A stretch of DNA of 64,000 bases, from assembly GCF_003634045.1 (NCBI RefSeq), contig NZ_RBIM01000004.1, forward strand, positions 310,001-374,000. The letters run 5' to 3'. The notes beneath the pieces are model-generated. The model ran no database searches. It saw only the letters and a list, made by a program, of their open reading frames with translations, and was not told the origin of the DNA. The translations under genes and the position numbers were made by a program. This stretch comes from Maricaulis maris. GTDB taxonomy: Bacteria > Pseudomonadota > Alphaproteobacteria > Caulobacterales > Maricaulaceae. Positions 25,842-35,247 of the stretch are shown here, one piece after another. Within the stretch, counting starts at the first letter, position 1. The number at the start of each line of letters is the position of its first letter.

Positions 25842-26450
25842 ATGCAGTTCCAAGATGATCCCGATGACGCGGACATTCCGCGCTTGCTCGAAGAAATTCC
25901 GCTTCTCTACAAGGCCAAGGCCTTCGCCGAGAGCCTGAACTCCAATTCCTGGTTCGTCCGGCTCGGCGAACCGCTGGATGAGCGAGAGCTCTTCCTGGCG
26001 CGCGCCTATCTCGACGGCTTGGGCTTTCCTGACGCCGAACCGGCATCACTGGCCGATTGGGATGAAGCCGCCGGCGCCGCAGAAACCCTTGATCGTGACC
26101 CGGTGAGCTGGGAGGCCGAGGAGATGCTGCGAACGGGCCTGGTCTCGCGGGTTCTGGAACGTCTCGACGAAGAGGCCGTGCATGCGGCCCTCTCCATGGT
26201 CGCCCAGAAAACCGGTGATAGCGCCCGCGACATTGTCGAGGACGCGGCTGCAATGGATGATGTCGAGGACATGGCCCTGGTCAACGCAGCCGCCGGCGCC
26301 CTCGCCCAAGCCGCCAATGGCGCCGCCCTTGTGATTCTCGCCGAGGCCGAAGCCGATGATCCGCCACACCCTTTCCTCGCCCGCTGGCGTTTGTTTGCGC
26401 GCGGCCGCTGGCCGGTCGGCCTGGCCGGCTCGACCTATAATATTCTCTGA
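25842..26450 (+). CDS. Conserved-looking hypothetical protein upstream of xthA
   Basis: A 202-residue acidic, Ala-rich cytoplasmic protein beginning MQFQDDPDDADIPRLLEEIPLL. It is mostly helical in appearance, with no signal peptide or membrane segment. Fragments such as WFVRLGEPLDERELFLARAYLDGLGFPDAE look like a compact conserved domain, and the long helical middle is rich in Asp/Glu/Ala. It lies 28 bases before xthA and is probably in the same transcript. I do not recognise a family and do not propose a function. Confidence 0.75.
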   Translation: MQFQDDPDDADIPRLLEEIPLLYKAKAFAESLNSNSWFVRLGEPLDERELFLARAYLDGLGFPDAEPASLADWDEAAGAAETLDRDPVSWEAEEMLRTGLVSRVLERLDEEAVHAALSMVAQKTGDSARDIVEDAAAMDDVEDMALVNAAAGALAQAANGAALVILAEAEADDPPHPFLARWRLFARGRWPVGLAGSTYNIL

Positions 26451-26478
26451 CAGCCAATCCTTCAGCCGAAAGCCCGTC

Positions 26479-27291
26479 ATGCCGCTCACTATTGCCAGCT
26501 GGAACATCAATTCCGTGCGCCTGCGCGCCGTCCCGCTTGTCGCCGACTGGGTTCGCGAGGCCGACCCGGATGTGCTTTGCCTTCAGGAAATCAAATGCCT
26601 GGCCGAACAATTCCCGGAAGAGGCCTTCCGCGAAATGGGGTTCAAACACTTCCATGTGCGTGGCCAGAAGGGCATGCACGGCGTGGCGATCGCGTCGAAA
26701 TATCCGCTTGAAGATCTTGGCGATGCCGATCTTTGCCCGCGCAGCGAGGCACGCCATCAACGCGTCGGCGTCGAAGGTCTGGAGTTACACAATTTCTACA
26801 TTCCCGCCGGCGGCGACGAGCCCGACCCGGCCATCAATCCGCGTTTCGCCCACAAGCTGGAATTCCTCGACCGGATCGAACACTATTTCGCGGCGCGGGC
26901 GTCCGAGAACACGCCGATGATCCTCGTCGGTGATTTCAACATCGCGCCCTATGAGCACGATGTCTGGTCACACAAGCAATTGCTCAAAGTGGTCTCCCAC
27001 ACGCCCGTCGAAACCGAAGCACTGGAACGCATCCGCCAGGCCGGTCAGTTTTCCGACATAGCCCGCGAACTCATCCCCATGGACGAGAAGGTCTACACTT
27101 GGTGGAGCTATCGGGCGAAGGACTGGCGTGCTGCCAATCGCGGTCGGCGGCTGGACCACATCTGGGCGTCACCAGCGGCGCGCGACCGCGCCCTCGCGGG
27201 CGGGCGAGAGGCTTTCCGCGTCTGGGAAGACGAACGCAGCCGCGAGAAGCCGAGCGACCACGCGCCGGTGGTGCTTACGCTCGGCGATTGA
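26479..27291 (+). CDS. xthA: Exodeoxyribonuclease III (AP endonuclease)
   Basis: A 270-residue EEP-fold nuclease of base-excision repair that cuts 5' to abasic sites and trims 3' ends. Motifs: ASWNINSVRLR, CLQEIKC (metal Glu), FYIPAGGDEPDP, VGDFNIAP (Asp-x-Asn) and the terminal catalytic SDHAPV. Length is that of the family. The ATG at 26479 is chosen because the conserved N-terminus begins there; the longer frame from 26356 overlaps the upstream gene. It converges on cenR with a 9-bp gap. Confidence 0.95.
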   Translation: MPLTIASWNINSVRLRAVPLVADWVREADPDVLCLQEIKCLAEQFPEEAFREMGFKHFHVRGQKGMHGVAIASKYPLEDLGDADLCPRSEARHQRVGVEGLELHNFYIPAGGDEPDPAINPRFAHKLEFLDRIEHYFAARASENTPMILVGDFNIAPYEHDVWSHKQLLKVVSHTPVETEALERIRQAGQFSDIARELIPMDEKVYTWWSYRAKDWRAANRGRRLDHIWASPAARDRALAGGREAFRVWEDERSREKPSDHAPVVLTLGD

Positions 27292-27300
27292 TCTCACGCC

Positions 27301-27987
27301 TCAATTCTGCAAGCGATAGCCACCACTTTCGGTGACCAGCAACCGCGCATGGGCAGGGTCCGGCTCGATTTTCTGGCGCAGCCGGTAAATATGGGTCTCG
27401 AGTGTGTGTGTGGTGACCGCCGGATTATAGCCCCAGACCTCGTGCAGCAGCTCGTCGCGCGGTACCGGCTTGCCGCCGGCACGATAGAGGTATTTGAGAA
27501 TATTGGTCTCTTTCTCGGTGAGGCGGATCTTCTTCTCGTCCGAGGTCAGCAAGAGTTTCATGGCCGGTCGGAATTCATAAGGTCCGACCTGGAAGACCGC
27601 GTCTTCGCTTTGTTCATGACTGCGCAGATGCGCCCGCACCCGGGCCAGCAGGACCGAGAATTTGAACGGCTTGGTAACATAGTCATTGGCGCCCGACTCC
27701 AGGCCGAGGATCTGATCGGCGTCGGTATCCTGACCGGTCAGCATCACGATCGGCGCCGTGATCCCGTTCTTGCGCATCAGCCGGCAGGTCTCGCGGCCGT
27801 CCATGTCCGGCAGCTCGACATCAAGCAGGATAAGGTCGGCGCGTTCATTGCGGGCAATCGTCATGCCGCCGCCGGCGGTTTCCGCTGACAGGGTCCGAAA
27901 CTCCTCGTGCAGGGCGAACTGCTCGACAAGAGCTTCGCGAAGGTCTTCATCGTCATCGACGATCAGAATGGTTTTTTGCGCGTTCAT
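27301..27987 (-). CDS. cenR: OmpR-family response regulator, CenR-like
   Basis: A 228-residue two-domain response regulator. The receiver domain shows ILIVDDDEDLREAL with the acidic pocket, the phosphoacceptor Asp56 in LILLDVELPDMDG and the Lys of DYVTKPF. The C-terminal winged helix ends VTTHTLETHIYRLRQKIEPDP. The MNAQKTIL start and the VEQFALHEEFRTL block match my memory of CenR, the essential envelope regulator of Caulobacter and Brucella. No sensor kinase gene lies in the window, so its partner CenK would be elsewhere. Confidence 0.8.
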   Translation of the reverse strand: MNAQKTILIVDDDEDLREALVEQFALHEEFRTLSAETAGGGMTIARNERADLILLDVELPDMDGRETCRLMRKNGITAPIVMLTGQDTDADQILGLESGANDYVTKPFKFSVLLARVRAHLRSHEQSEDAVFQVGPYEFRPAMKLLLTSDEKKIRLTEKETNILKYLYRAGGKPVPRDELLHEVWGYNPAVTTHTLETHIYRLRQKIEPDPAHARLLVTESGGYRLQN

Positions 27988-28177
27988 GCGTTGATCATGC
28001 CCATTTCGTTTCACAAGGCAATTCCTGCCGAGTGGCAGATTTTGCCCGGCAGATTTTGCTGGTCGGGTCGAAATTGTCCTGCATTGCCGTGGTTGGTGTC
28101 TGGTCCCGATATTGCTTGGTTAATGACAGGTCCGCTTGCGTGGACAAAGCTCCGTGGTGGGGGAGGCGAAGTGGACG

Positions 28178-28741
28178 ATGGCACACTTGGTGTGCACGAC
28201 GTCCCTCGCCGACCACCGCATTTCCCGATACGTTTTTTGGATGGATTGGCAAGTCAGCCAGAATGGCAGCCTCGTGCTGGACACCGGCACCGTACGCGCA
28301 GCGCTCGGTCGAAGCGGAGTCACGAAGGCGTCAGACAAGCGTGAGGGCGACGGTGCGACGCCGCTCGGATGCTATCCATTGCGCCGCGTTCTCTATCGCG
28401 CCGACCGGATTGAACCGCCACCAACCTTATTGCCGTGCCGGCCCTTGCAACGGGATGATGGCTGGTGTGATGCACCGGAAGACCCGGCTTATAACCGGCC
28501 GGTCCGCCTTCCCTATCCCGCGTCCCACGAGACTTTGTGGCGCGAGGACGGGCTGTACGACATCATCCTGGTCCTCGGCCATAATGACGATCCGCCGGTG
28601 AGCGGCGCCGGATCAGCGATTTTCCTGCACTGCAAACGCGGCGATTACGAGCCGACAGAAGGGTGTGTGGCACTGGACCCGGTCGATGTCCGCGCCTTGC
28701 TGGCTGCCGCCCGTGCCGGTGACAGTCTGCGGATAACCTAG
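28178..28741 (+). CDS. L,D-transpeptidase (YkuD) family protein without an obvious signal peptide
   Basis: About 187 residues. The YkuD core shows KREGDGATPLGCYPL, the LGHNDDPP block, then IFLHCKRGD (catalytic His near 151) and PTEGCVALD (nucleophile Cys near 163). This family forms 3-3 peptidoglycan cross-links or attaches proteins to peptidoglycan. The start is uncertain: ATG 28178 has GGGAGG 11 bases upstream, ATG 28241 (just before the domain) and TTG 28136 are alternatives. None gives a convincing Sec signal. Its stop overlaps the convergent yggS stop by 3 bases. Confidence 0.8.
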   Translation: MAHLVCTTSLADHRISRYVFWMDWQVSQNGSLVLDTGTVRAALGRSGVTKASDKREGDGATPLGCYPLRRVLYRADRIEPPPTLLPCRPLQRDDGWCDAPEDPAYNRPVRLPYPASHETLWREDGLYDIILVLGHNDDPPVSGAGSAIFLHCKRGDYEPTEGCVALDPVDVRALLAAARAGDSLRIT

Positions 28742-29415
28742 TCCAGCCGGGGGCCGAAAAAGCCCGTGCCGACACGGATCGAGGTTGCGCCCAGGCCGAT
28801 GGCGACCGGATAGTCGGCACTCATGCCCATGGACAGATCGGCGATTTCAGACTCAGCGGCCAGCTTTGCCAACAATGCAAAATGCAGCCCGGCCGGCTGC
28901 TCGACCGGCGGGATACACATCAGACCGGTGATCGAGAACCCGTAATGTTCGCGCATGCGGCCGACAAAGGCGCCAACCTCGGACACGGCAATACCGGCCT
29001 TCTGCGCTTCGTCACCGGTGTTGACTTGAACATGAAGCCGCGGTGTGCGGCCCTGCCGGTCCATCTCCTTGCGAAGGCTGGCCGCCAGCTTCTCCCGATC
29101 AAGCGTTTCGATGACATCAAACAGGGCCACGGCCTCAGCCGCCTTGTTGGTCTGAAGCGGACCGATCAGGCGCAGTTCAAGGTTCGGAAAGTCGGCCCGC
29201 CGCGCCGCCCAATGGGCCTGTGCTTCCTGGACCCGATTTTCACCGAAGACACGCTGACCGGCGGCCAAAGCGGCCTCAAGCCGTTCTTCGGGCTGGCGTT
29301 TTGACACGGCGACCAGTTTGATGGCGTCTGGAAGGCGTCCGAAATCGCCTGCCAATGTCCGGATTTCAGCGAGAAGGCCGTCGCGACGGGCGGCAATATC
29401 AGGGATAGCAGTCAT
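28738..29415 (-). CDS. yggS: YggS family PLP-binding protein (PLPBP)
   Basis: A 225-residue single-domain PLP-binding TIM-barrel protein. It has the PLP Lys39 in LVAVSK, then FGENRVQEAQ, LIGPLQTNKA, VNTGDEAQKAG, GLMCIPP and the C-terminal phosphate-binding LSMGMSADYPVAIGLGATSIRVG. It buffers free PLP and influences amino-acid and vitamin B6 balance. The start codon at 29415-29413 overlaps the start codon of the divergent thiE-like gene, leaving no intergenic space. Confidence 0.93.
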   Translation of the reverse strand: MTAIPDIAARRDGLLAEIRTLAGDFGRLPDAIKLVAVSKRQPEERLEAALAAGQRVFGENRVQEAQAHWAARRADFPNLELRLIGPLQTNKAAEAVALFDVIETLDREKLAASLRKEMDRQGRTPRLHVQVNTGDEAQKAGIAVSEVGAFVGRMREHYGFSITGLMCIPPVEQPAGLHFALLAKLAAESEIADLSMGMSADYPVAIGLGATSIRVGTGFFGPRLD

Positions 29416-30049
29416 GACGTCGCCCTACGATGCAGTGGCCGGATTGGCAAGCGCAGCCGCCAAGCTAGGCGGCCTGAAACGGGCTGCCTTACCGCCATTT
29501 CTGGCCCTGACCGACCCGCTGCGTCAGCCGGATCCGGTTGCTCTCGCGAATGCCTTGCCACCGGGCAGTGGCCTCATCTACCGCCATTTCGGCGCCGCCA
29601 ACCGCGCGCGCCTTGCTGAGCTCGCCGCAAGAACTGCGCGGCGGCGCGGCGTGGTTTTTCTGGTTTCGCATGATGAAGGATTGGCGCGGCGGTGTGGCGC
29701 CGATGGCATTCACTGGCCCGAGCGCGATCTACCGCTGGCGGCTCGGGCGCGGGCGCATGGCGATATCCGGCTGTTCACGGCGTCGGCGCATTCGCCGATG
29801 GCGCTCAAACGCGCCGCAAGAGCGGGCATCGACGCGGCACTTGTCTCGACTGTCTTTCCCAGTGCCAGTCCGAGCGCGGGCCGCCCGATGGGGGCGCTGG
29901 CGCTGGCCGCTTGGGCAAGACAGACCGAGCTGGCCGTCCATGCGCTCGGCGGAATCAACGCCCGAACCATAGGCCGATTGGAAGGATTGGGTATTTCTGG
30001 TGTTGCCGTGGTCGGCGCGATCAGAAACGCAGCGCCGACTCAAACTTGA
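29414..30049 (+). CDS. ThiE/TenI-like thiamine phosphate synthase family protein
   Basis: A 211-residue TIM-barrel protein with the thiamine monophosphate synthase outline: LALTDPLRQPDP, GLIYRHFGA, ADGIHWPERDLP, FTASAHSPMALKRAARAGIDAALVSTVFPSASPSAG, then HALGGINARTI and GVAVVGAI. It is shorter and more divergent than housekeeping ThiE, and could act in thiamine synthesis or as a TenI-type isomerase-like relative. No other thiamine gene is nearby. The ATG at 29414 overlaps the divergent yggS start, so the true start may be slightly downstream. The 3' end overlaps the convergent ntrZ-like gene by 29 bases. Confidence 0.75.
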   Translation: MTSPYDAVAGLASAAAKLGGLKRAALPPFLALTDPLRQPDPVALANALPPGSGLIYRHFGAANRARLAELAARTARRRGVVFLVSHDEGLARRCGADGIHWPERDLPLAARARAHGDIRLFTASAHSPMALKRAARAGIDAALVSTVFPSASPSAGRPMGALALAAWARQTELAVHALGGINARTIGRLEGLGISGVAVVGAIRNAAPTQT

Positions 30050-30452
30050 TTTCCGGCTGACGCTCTTCATCATCGTTATTGCGTACGAAGAAGCTGTCAT
30101 CCGGGGACGCAAAGCGAACCTGGCCACCAAGACGGATACGATCACCAAAGGTCACGAAGGCACCGGCGCTGAGATCATTGTTCACGCGGGTGTCGCTGCG
30201 ATCCTGAATGCCGACGGTCACGCCCCAGCGTTCGCCCAGCTCAAAATCATAGGTCGTGCCCTCTTCCAGCTCCGGCGTCGGCGCTTCCGCCATCGACAGC
30301 GTGAAAGCTTCGTACCAGGGCGCTGACACTTCGGTCTCAGCCGTCGCGTCCTGGGCCATTGCGGCGGGGGTGCAAAGGATCAAGGCCGCGGCAGCACCTG
30401 CCACAGTCGATTTTTTTCCAATGATTTCAAACGGATTGACCCGCCAGACCAT
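30021..30452 (-). CDS. ntrZ: NtrZ-like periplasmic regulatory protein
   Basis: A 143-residue protein with a signal peptide (basic start, hydrophobic AGAAAALILCTPAAMA, cleavage near residue 33). The mature part has WYEAFTL, WGVTVGIQDR, then LSAGAFVTFGDRIRLGGQV and the ending EIKFESALRF. The W-G, AGAF, R-I-R-L-G-G and ESA-RF positions fit the NtrZ family, known in Caulobacter as a periplasmic partner of the NtrY sensor kinase. No ntrYX genes are in the window. GGGAG sits 7 bases before the ATG. A generic beta-strand surface protein is the alternative. Confidence 0.65.
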   Translation of the reverse strand: MVWRVNPFEIIGKKSTVAGAAAALILCTPAAMAQDATAETEVSAPWYEAFTLSMAEAPTPELEEGTTYDFELGERWGVTVGIQDRSDTRVNNDLSAGAFVTFGDRIRLGGQVRFASPDDSFFVRNNDDEERQPEIKFESALRF

Positions 30453-30556
30453 CGTACTACTCCCTCACGCCACTCTGTTGTAACGCAGCACAGCTTGCCA
30501 GCCCAAACAGAATCTGCGGCGAGGGTGAAAGAAGTCCGAGTCCTGTGGCGGATTTG

Positions 30557-31834
30557 TCAGTACCGCCAACCCAGCTCGATGAATGCGGTGGTGCCGTCAA
30601 TCTCGCGCTGAACACGCCCGCCGATCTCGACGTCGGGCTCGGTGCGCCGCGCGGCCTGAACGCCGAGGGCAACCAGGCCATGATCGCCAACGAGGCGCGA
30701 GGTTGCGGCTTGCCAGGCGCTTCCATCGCTGTGCACGAAGTCGTCACTGTACGCCGCATATTCCAGCGTGGTCAGCCAGTCGCCCTGTTCCCAGCCGACA
30801 GACGCCGAAAGCGCTTCATAGTCACCGTCGCCGGACACACCGTTATTGCTGCGACGCCAGCGCCCGCCGGCACGCCAGTCCCGCCAGCGCCAGGACAAGC
30901 CGGCATCCAGCCCGGACACGGGGTCGAAACCGGGCGCCCCATCAGCACCGCCAGCATGACTGGCACTTGCGCTGATCGCCCACTGATGCTCGCCACGACG
31001 AATATCCCAATTGACCGCCAGCTCGGCGATCCCGGTGTTGATGGCGCCGACCTGGCCACCGGGAAGCGTGCGGCGAGGGCAATAATCAATGCCGCACTGG
31101 CTGGCCTCGGGCGTGAACGACACTGCGGCCCTTAGCGTACCGACCGTGGTTTCCTGGCCGAGGGCGATCGAACGGAAGACCAGTTTCGGATCCTGGCCGG
31201 AGAACGGTGTCTCGGTGCGGATCGCCTGACGTGAGGCGGCCAGAAGATGACCACCATCGGCGCGGATCAGCCGGGCGGCAGCGGGACCGCCAACCGGATC
31301 AAGCCGGGCCGCGCCATCCCCATAGCCAAAACGGATTTCACCCCAGCCCGTATCCGCAAACGCATAGGCCTCAGACAACACCGCGCGCACCCGGTTTCCC
31401 GATGCCGGGCCGGCACTGTAAAGGCCACTGTCAGGTGCGACCGGCGTCAAGGGCGCACCCGCCGGGCCGACCGTCGCACAGTCACCAATGGCCGCCGGGC
31501 AGGCGCCAACCCGGCCGCCTTGAACATCGATATACAGGTCACGCTCGGCATGCCCGGTCAGGACCAGCCCCCAGCGTCGGCCACCATCGGTAAAGCTCTC
31601 AAAATCAAGGCCGAACTGGATATCGGCAAGCCATTCCGCACCGTCGCGCGGCGTATCGCCAGCGAGCAGGACAAGACCAAGATCGGCGCGCCAGTCGAGG
31701 CTGTGCACATCCTCGGCGAAGAGATTGTCGGAAAAATTGGCGGCGGCTGAACCCGCGCCTTGGCCGGATGCCGGCGGGCCCGCAAGTGTTCCGGACAAAG
31801 CCGCGACAAGTATCGCGCTGACAGTCCGTATCAT
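30557..31834 (-). CDS. Outer-membrane beta-barrel (porin-like) protein
   Basis: A 425-residue exported protein. The signal peptide starts MIRTVSAILVAALSG and ends near ASGQ. The mature chain has alternating amphipathic beta segments (WGEIRFGYGDGA, LDAGLSWRWRDWRAGGRWRR, YEALSASVGWEQGDWLTTLEYAAY) and ends in an aromatic residue (FIELGWRY), the usual outer-membrane sorting signal. The pattern fits the Gram-negative porin superfamily. The ATG at 31834 is chosen because it starts the signal; an upstream frame to 31945 adds unsupported residues. Channel specificity unknown. Confidence 0.8.
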   Translation of the reverse strand: MIRTVSAILVAALSGTLAGPPASGQGAGSAAANFSDNLFAEDVHSLDWRADLGLVLLAGDTPRDGAEWLADIQFGLDFESFTDGGRRWGLVLTGHAERDLYIDVQGGRVGACPAAIGDCATVGPAGAPLTPVAPDSGLYSAGPASGNRVRAVLSEAYAFADTGWGEIRFGYGDGAARLDPVGGPAAARLIRADGGHLLAASRQAIRTETPFSGQDPKLVFRSIALGQETTVGTLRAAVSFTPEASQCGIDYCPRRTLPGGQVGAINTGIAELAVNWDIRRGEHQWAISASASHAGGADGAPGFDPVSGLDAGLSWRWRDWRAGGRWRRSNNGVSGDGDYEALSASVGWEQGDWLTTLEYAAYSDDFVHSDGSAWQAATSRLVGDHGLVALGVQAARRTEPDVEIGGRVQREIDGTTAFIELGWRY

Positions 31835-32097
31835 CTCTCGCGGTCCCGCCGATCGGCCCCGTCCCCCCGGACGTCGCGCCTTACAGGAGGTGAGGCCGGG
31901 CGTCTGGTCAAGCGCCGGAAAAGGGTCGGTTGCGTGTTGACGCAAACATGTTGCAGGTTTGTCACGCTCACAGGGTGCCTTTCATCGCTGGCGTGCGCGA
32001 TTTCGCGTGTTATACAAACCATTCAAAACCTGAGGCGCACCCGCGTCCTGCAGTTTCTCGTGCGTTTTCGCCGTTTGTTTCGAAGGAGTCACGGCAC

Positions 32098-32589
32098 ATG
32101 TCGGACCGTCGGATTCTTGGATTGATCCTTTCTGCCGCAATTCTTGCCCTTCCGGCCTGCGCCTCGCGCAACGCCGATGCGGCGGACTCATCTGAGTCGT
32201 CCGGGCTGCGTCTGCCCTCGCTGTCAAACCCGCTCGCCAACAACCGTGTTGTCGAGCCGGAAGGCATTGGCGTGAACGGTTTCTTGTGGCGCGCCAGTCT
32301 CGACACGATCAGCTTCATGCCACTGGCCGAGGTTGATCCGTTCGGAGGCGTGATCGTCACCGATTGGTACGCCAATCCGCAAATGGCGAGCGAGCGCTTC
32401 AAGCTCACGGTTTATATTCTCGATACCCGGCTGCGTGCGGATGCACTGGCTGTCAGCGTTTTCCGTCAGGTACGCAGCGACAGCGGCGAGTGGATCGATG
32501 CCGAAACCGGCGCCCAGACCGCCTATGACATCGAGAACGCGATCCTGACCCGCGCACGCCAACTGCGGATCTCGCAGCTGGAAAACTGA
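32098..32589 (+). CDS. DUF3576 lipoprotein
   Basis: A 163-residue probable lipoprotein with a lipobox LPAC (Cys21) after a hydrophobic signal. The body matches the DUF3576 pattern: GIGVNGFLWRASLDTISFMPLAEVDPFGGVIVTDWY, FKLTVYILDTRLRADALAVSVFRQ, and an ending with AILTRARQLRIS. The family lies next to leuS in many alphaproteobacteria, as here (55-bp gap), and has no assigned function beyond an envelope location. AAGGAG lies 9 bases before the ATG. Confidence 0.88.
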   Translation: MSDRRILGLILSAAILALPACASRNADAADSSESSGLRLPSLSNPLANNRVVEPEGIGVNGFLWRASLDTISFMPLAEVDPFGGVIVTDWYANPQMASERFKLTVYILDTRLRADALAVSVFRQVRSDSGEWIDAETGAQTAYDIENAILTRARQLRISQLEN

Positions 32590-32644
32590 TCCGGCTGCAC
32601 AGCCTGATTGATTACCGGGGGCGCGGCGCGGCCGCGGGCCAGAC

Positions 32645-35242
32645 ATGACACGATATAATCCTCGCGAGGCCGAACCCAAGTGGCAAGCGGCCTGGGATGC
32701 CTGTGATGCGTTCAAGGCCATTGGCCCGCGCGCTGGCAATGACAAGCCGAAATACTATGTGCTCGAAATGTTTCCCTACCCGTCCGGGCGGATTCATGTC
32801 GGCCACTCCCGAAACTACACGATGGGCGACGTGGTCGCGCGCTACAAGCGCGCGCGCGGCTTTGATGTCCTGCATCCGATGGGTTGGGACGCCTTCGGCC
32901 TGCCGGCTGAAAACGCCGCCCGTGATCGCGGTGTGCACCCAGGCGCCTGGACCTATGACAATATCGACGCCATGCGCGGACAATTGCAGCGGCTGGGCCT
33001 CGCGCTCGACTGGGACCGGGAAATCGCGACCTGTGATCCGGCCTATTACCGGCACCAGCAGGCCATTTTCCTGAAACTGATGGAACGCGGCCTGGTCTAT
33101 CGCAAGACGGCGAAGGTCAATTGGGACCCGGTTGACCAGACCGTGCTGGCGAATGAACAGGTCATCGATGGCCGCGGCTGGCGCTCCGGCGCCCTGGTGG
33201 TGCAGCGTGAACTTGATCAATGGTTCTTCAAGATCACGGATTATGCCGACGAACTGACTGACGCACTCGATGAGCTCGATCGCTGGCCGGACAAGGTCCG
33301 GACAATGCAATCCAACTGGATCGGGCGGTCACGCGGCGCTGAGGTCAGCTTCCCCTTGACTGACGCCGACCTGGCGGCCCAGTTCGGCGCCAATATCGAC
33401 GTTTTCACCACCCGGCCGGACACCTTGTTCGGCGCTAGCTTCCTGGCGCTCGCGCCAGACCATCCGATCGTCAAGGCACTGGCCGCCGACGATCCGGAAA
33501 TTGATCGTTTCATGCATGAATGCGCCCGCATGGGCACGACGGCGGAGGAGATCGAGAAGGCGCCCAAGCGCGGTGTCGACCTGGGCATCACAGTTCGCCA
33601 TCCCTTTGACAAGGATTGGGAATTGCCGGTCTGGTCGGCAAATTTCGTGCTCTCGGGCTATGGCACCGGCGCCATTTTCGGTTCGCCGGCCGGCGATCAG
33701 CGCGATTTGGAATTTGCCCGCAAATACGATCTCGCCGTCAATCCCGTCGTCCTGCCGCCCAATACTGATGCAGCAAGCCACACGATCGGCGACGAGGCGT
33801 ATACCGGCCCGGGCACCATCTATAATTCACGCTTCCTCGATGGTTTGTCCACGACCGACGCAATCGAGCGGGCCATTTCGGAATTGGAATCGCGGCATCT
33901 CGGCAAGGGCGCCACGAGCTATCGACTGCGCGACTGGCTGGTTTCACGTCAACGTTATTGGGGATGTCCGATCCCGGTGGTTCATTGCGGCGATTGCGGT
34001 GTCGTGCCGGTACCGCAAGAGCAGCTGCCGGTCAAACTGCCGGACGGTGTCACCTTCGATCATCCGAGCAACCCGCTCGAGCGCCATCCGACCTGGAAGA
34101 ACACCGACTGCCCTTCCTGTGGTAAATCGGCCCGCCGGGAGACCGATACGCTCGACACCTTTGTGTGCTCATCCTGGTATTTCCTGCGCTTTACATCGCC
34201 CTCGTCGGAAGACACGCCCTTCCTGGCCAGCGAGGCCGAGCACTGGATGCCGGTCGACCAGTATGTCGGCGGGATCGAACATGCCATCCTGCACCTGCTC
34301 TATGCGCGCTTCTTTACCCGCGCGCTCAACGATGCCGGCCTGATGAATATGAGCTCCGGCGAGCCTTTCGCCGGCCTGTTCACCCAAGGCATGGTGACGC
34401 ACGAAACCTACAAGTCGGCTGAAGGCAAATGGCTCTCGCCGGAAGACGTCGAGCGTGGCGGCGACGGCATGGTGGAGATTGCAACCGGCAAGCCGGTTAC
34501 GGTCGGCTCCATCGAGAAAATGTCGAAGTCGAAGAAGAATGTCGTCGACCTGGACGCTTTCATCGAAAGCTATGGCGCCGACGCTGTTCGCTGGTTCGTG
34601 CTGTCGGATTCGCCGCCGGAGCGCGATGTCGAATACACCGACAGTGGTGTCGAGGGCGTCTGGCGCTTCATCCAACGCCTATGGACCACCATCATCTCCC
34701 TGCCGGACAATGCCCCGGGGCCGTTGACCGTAGCGTCCGATGCGTCAGGGGCTGCACTCGACATACGTCGTGCCGCACACAAGGCCCTGCACTCGGTTAC
34801 CGACTCGATCGAGGGCTTCCGCTTCAACTCGGCCGTCGCCCAGGTGCATGACCTGGTCAATGTGGTGCGCAAGTTCGAGCCGGGTGACGCGGCGGAGGTC
34901 GCTGCGAAGGCAGAGGCGCTCGGCATCCTGGTCCGCATCATTGCGCCGTTCGTGCCGCACCTGGCAGAGGAGTGCTGGTCACGGCTGGGTGGCGACGGTC
35001 TGGTGATCGATGCCGCCTGGCCCGCGGGTGATACCGGTCTTCTGATCGAGGACACGGTCGTGATGCCGGTCCAGGTCAATGGCAAGCGCCGCACCGAGAT
35101 TGCAGCACCCAAGGGCGCCTCTCAGGATGCGGTGCAGGCGCAGGCGATGGCCGACGAAACCGTGCAACGAGCCCTGGAAGGGCTTACCGTGCGCAAGGTT
35201 ATCGTGGTACCTGATCGTATCGTGAATATCGTCGCAGGATAG
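32645..35242 (+). CDS. leuS: Leucyl-tRNA synthetase
   Basis: An 865-residue class I synthetase charging tRNALeu. The HIGH-type motif is HVGH at residues 51-54 and KMSKS is at about 625-629. The editing domain lies between them ([21 protein letters not shown]), and a zinc-ribbon-like segment with CGDCG and CPSCGK is present. Length is normal for the bacterial enzyme. It is followed after 5 bases by lptE and then overlapping holA, the widespread leuS-lptE-holA order. Confidence 0.98.
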   Translation: MTRYNPREAEPKWQAAWDACDAFKAIGPRAGNDKPKYYVLEMFPYPSGRIHVGHSRNYTMGDVVARYKRARGFDVLHPMGWDAFGLPAENAARDRGVHPGAWTYDNIDAMRGQLQRLGLALDWDREIATCDPAYYRHQQAIFLKLMERGLVYRKTAKVNWDPVDQTVLANEQVIDGRGWRSGALVVQRELDQWFFKITDYADELTDALDELDRWPDKVRTMQSNWIGRSRGAEVSFPLTDADLAAQFGANIDVFTTRPDTLFGASFLALAPDHPIVKALAADDPEIDRFMHECARMGTTAEEIEKAPKRGVDLGITVRHPFDKDWELPVWSANFVLSGYGTGAIFGSPAGDQRDLEFARKYDLAVNPVVLPPNTDAASHTIGDEAYTGPGTIYNSRFLDGLSTTDAIERAISELESRHLGKGATSYRLRDWLVSRQRYWGCPIPVVHCGDCGVVPVPQEQLPVKLPDGVTFDHPSNPLERHPTWKNTDCPSCGKSARRETDTLDTFVCSSWYFLRFTSPSSEDTPFLASEAEHWMPVDQYVGGIEHAILHLLYARFFTRALNDAGLMNMSSGEPFAGLFTQGMVTHETYKSAEGKWLSPEDVERGGDGMVEIATGKPVTVGSIEKMSKSKKNVVDLDAFIESYGADAVRWFVLSDSPPERDVEYTDSGVEGVWRFIQRLWTTIISLPDNAPGPLTVASDASGAALDIRRAAHKALHSVTDSIEGFRFNSAVAQVHDLVNVVRKFEPGDAAEVAAKAEALGILVRIIAPFVPHLAEECWSRLGGDGLVIDAAWPAGDTGLLIEDTVVMPVQVNGKRRTEIAAPKGASQDAVQAQAMADETVQRALEGLTVRKVIVVPDRIVNIVAG

Positions 35243-35247
35243 ATCTC

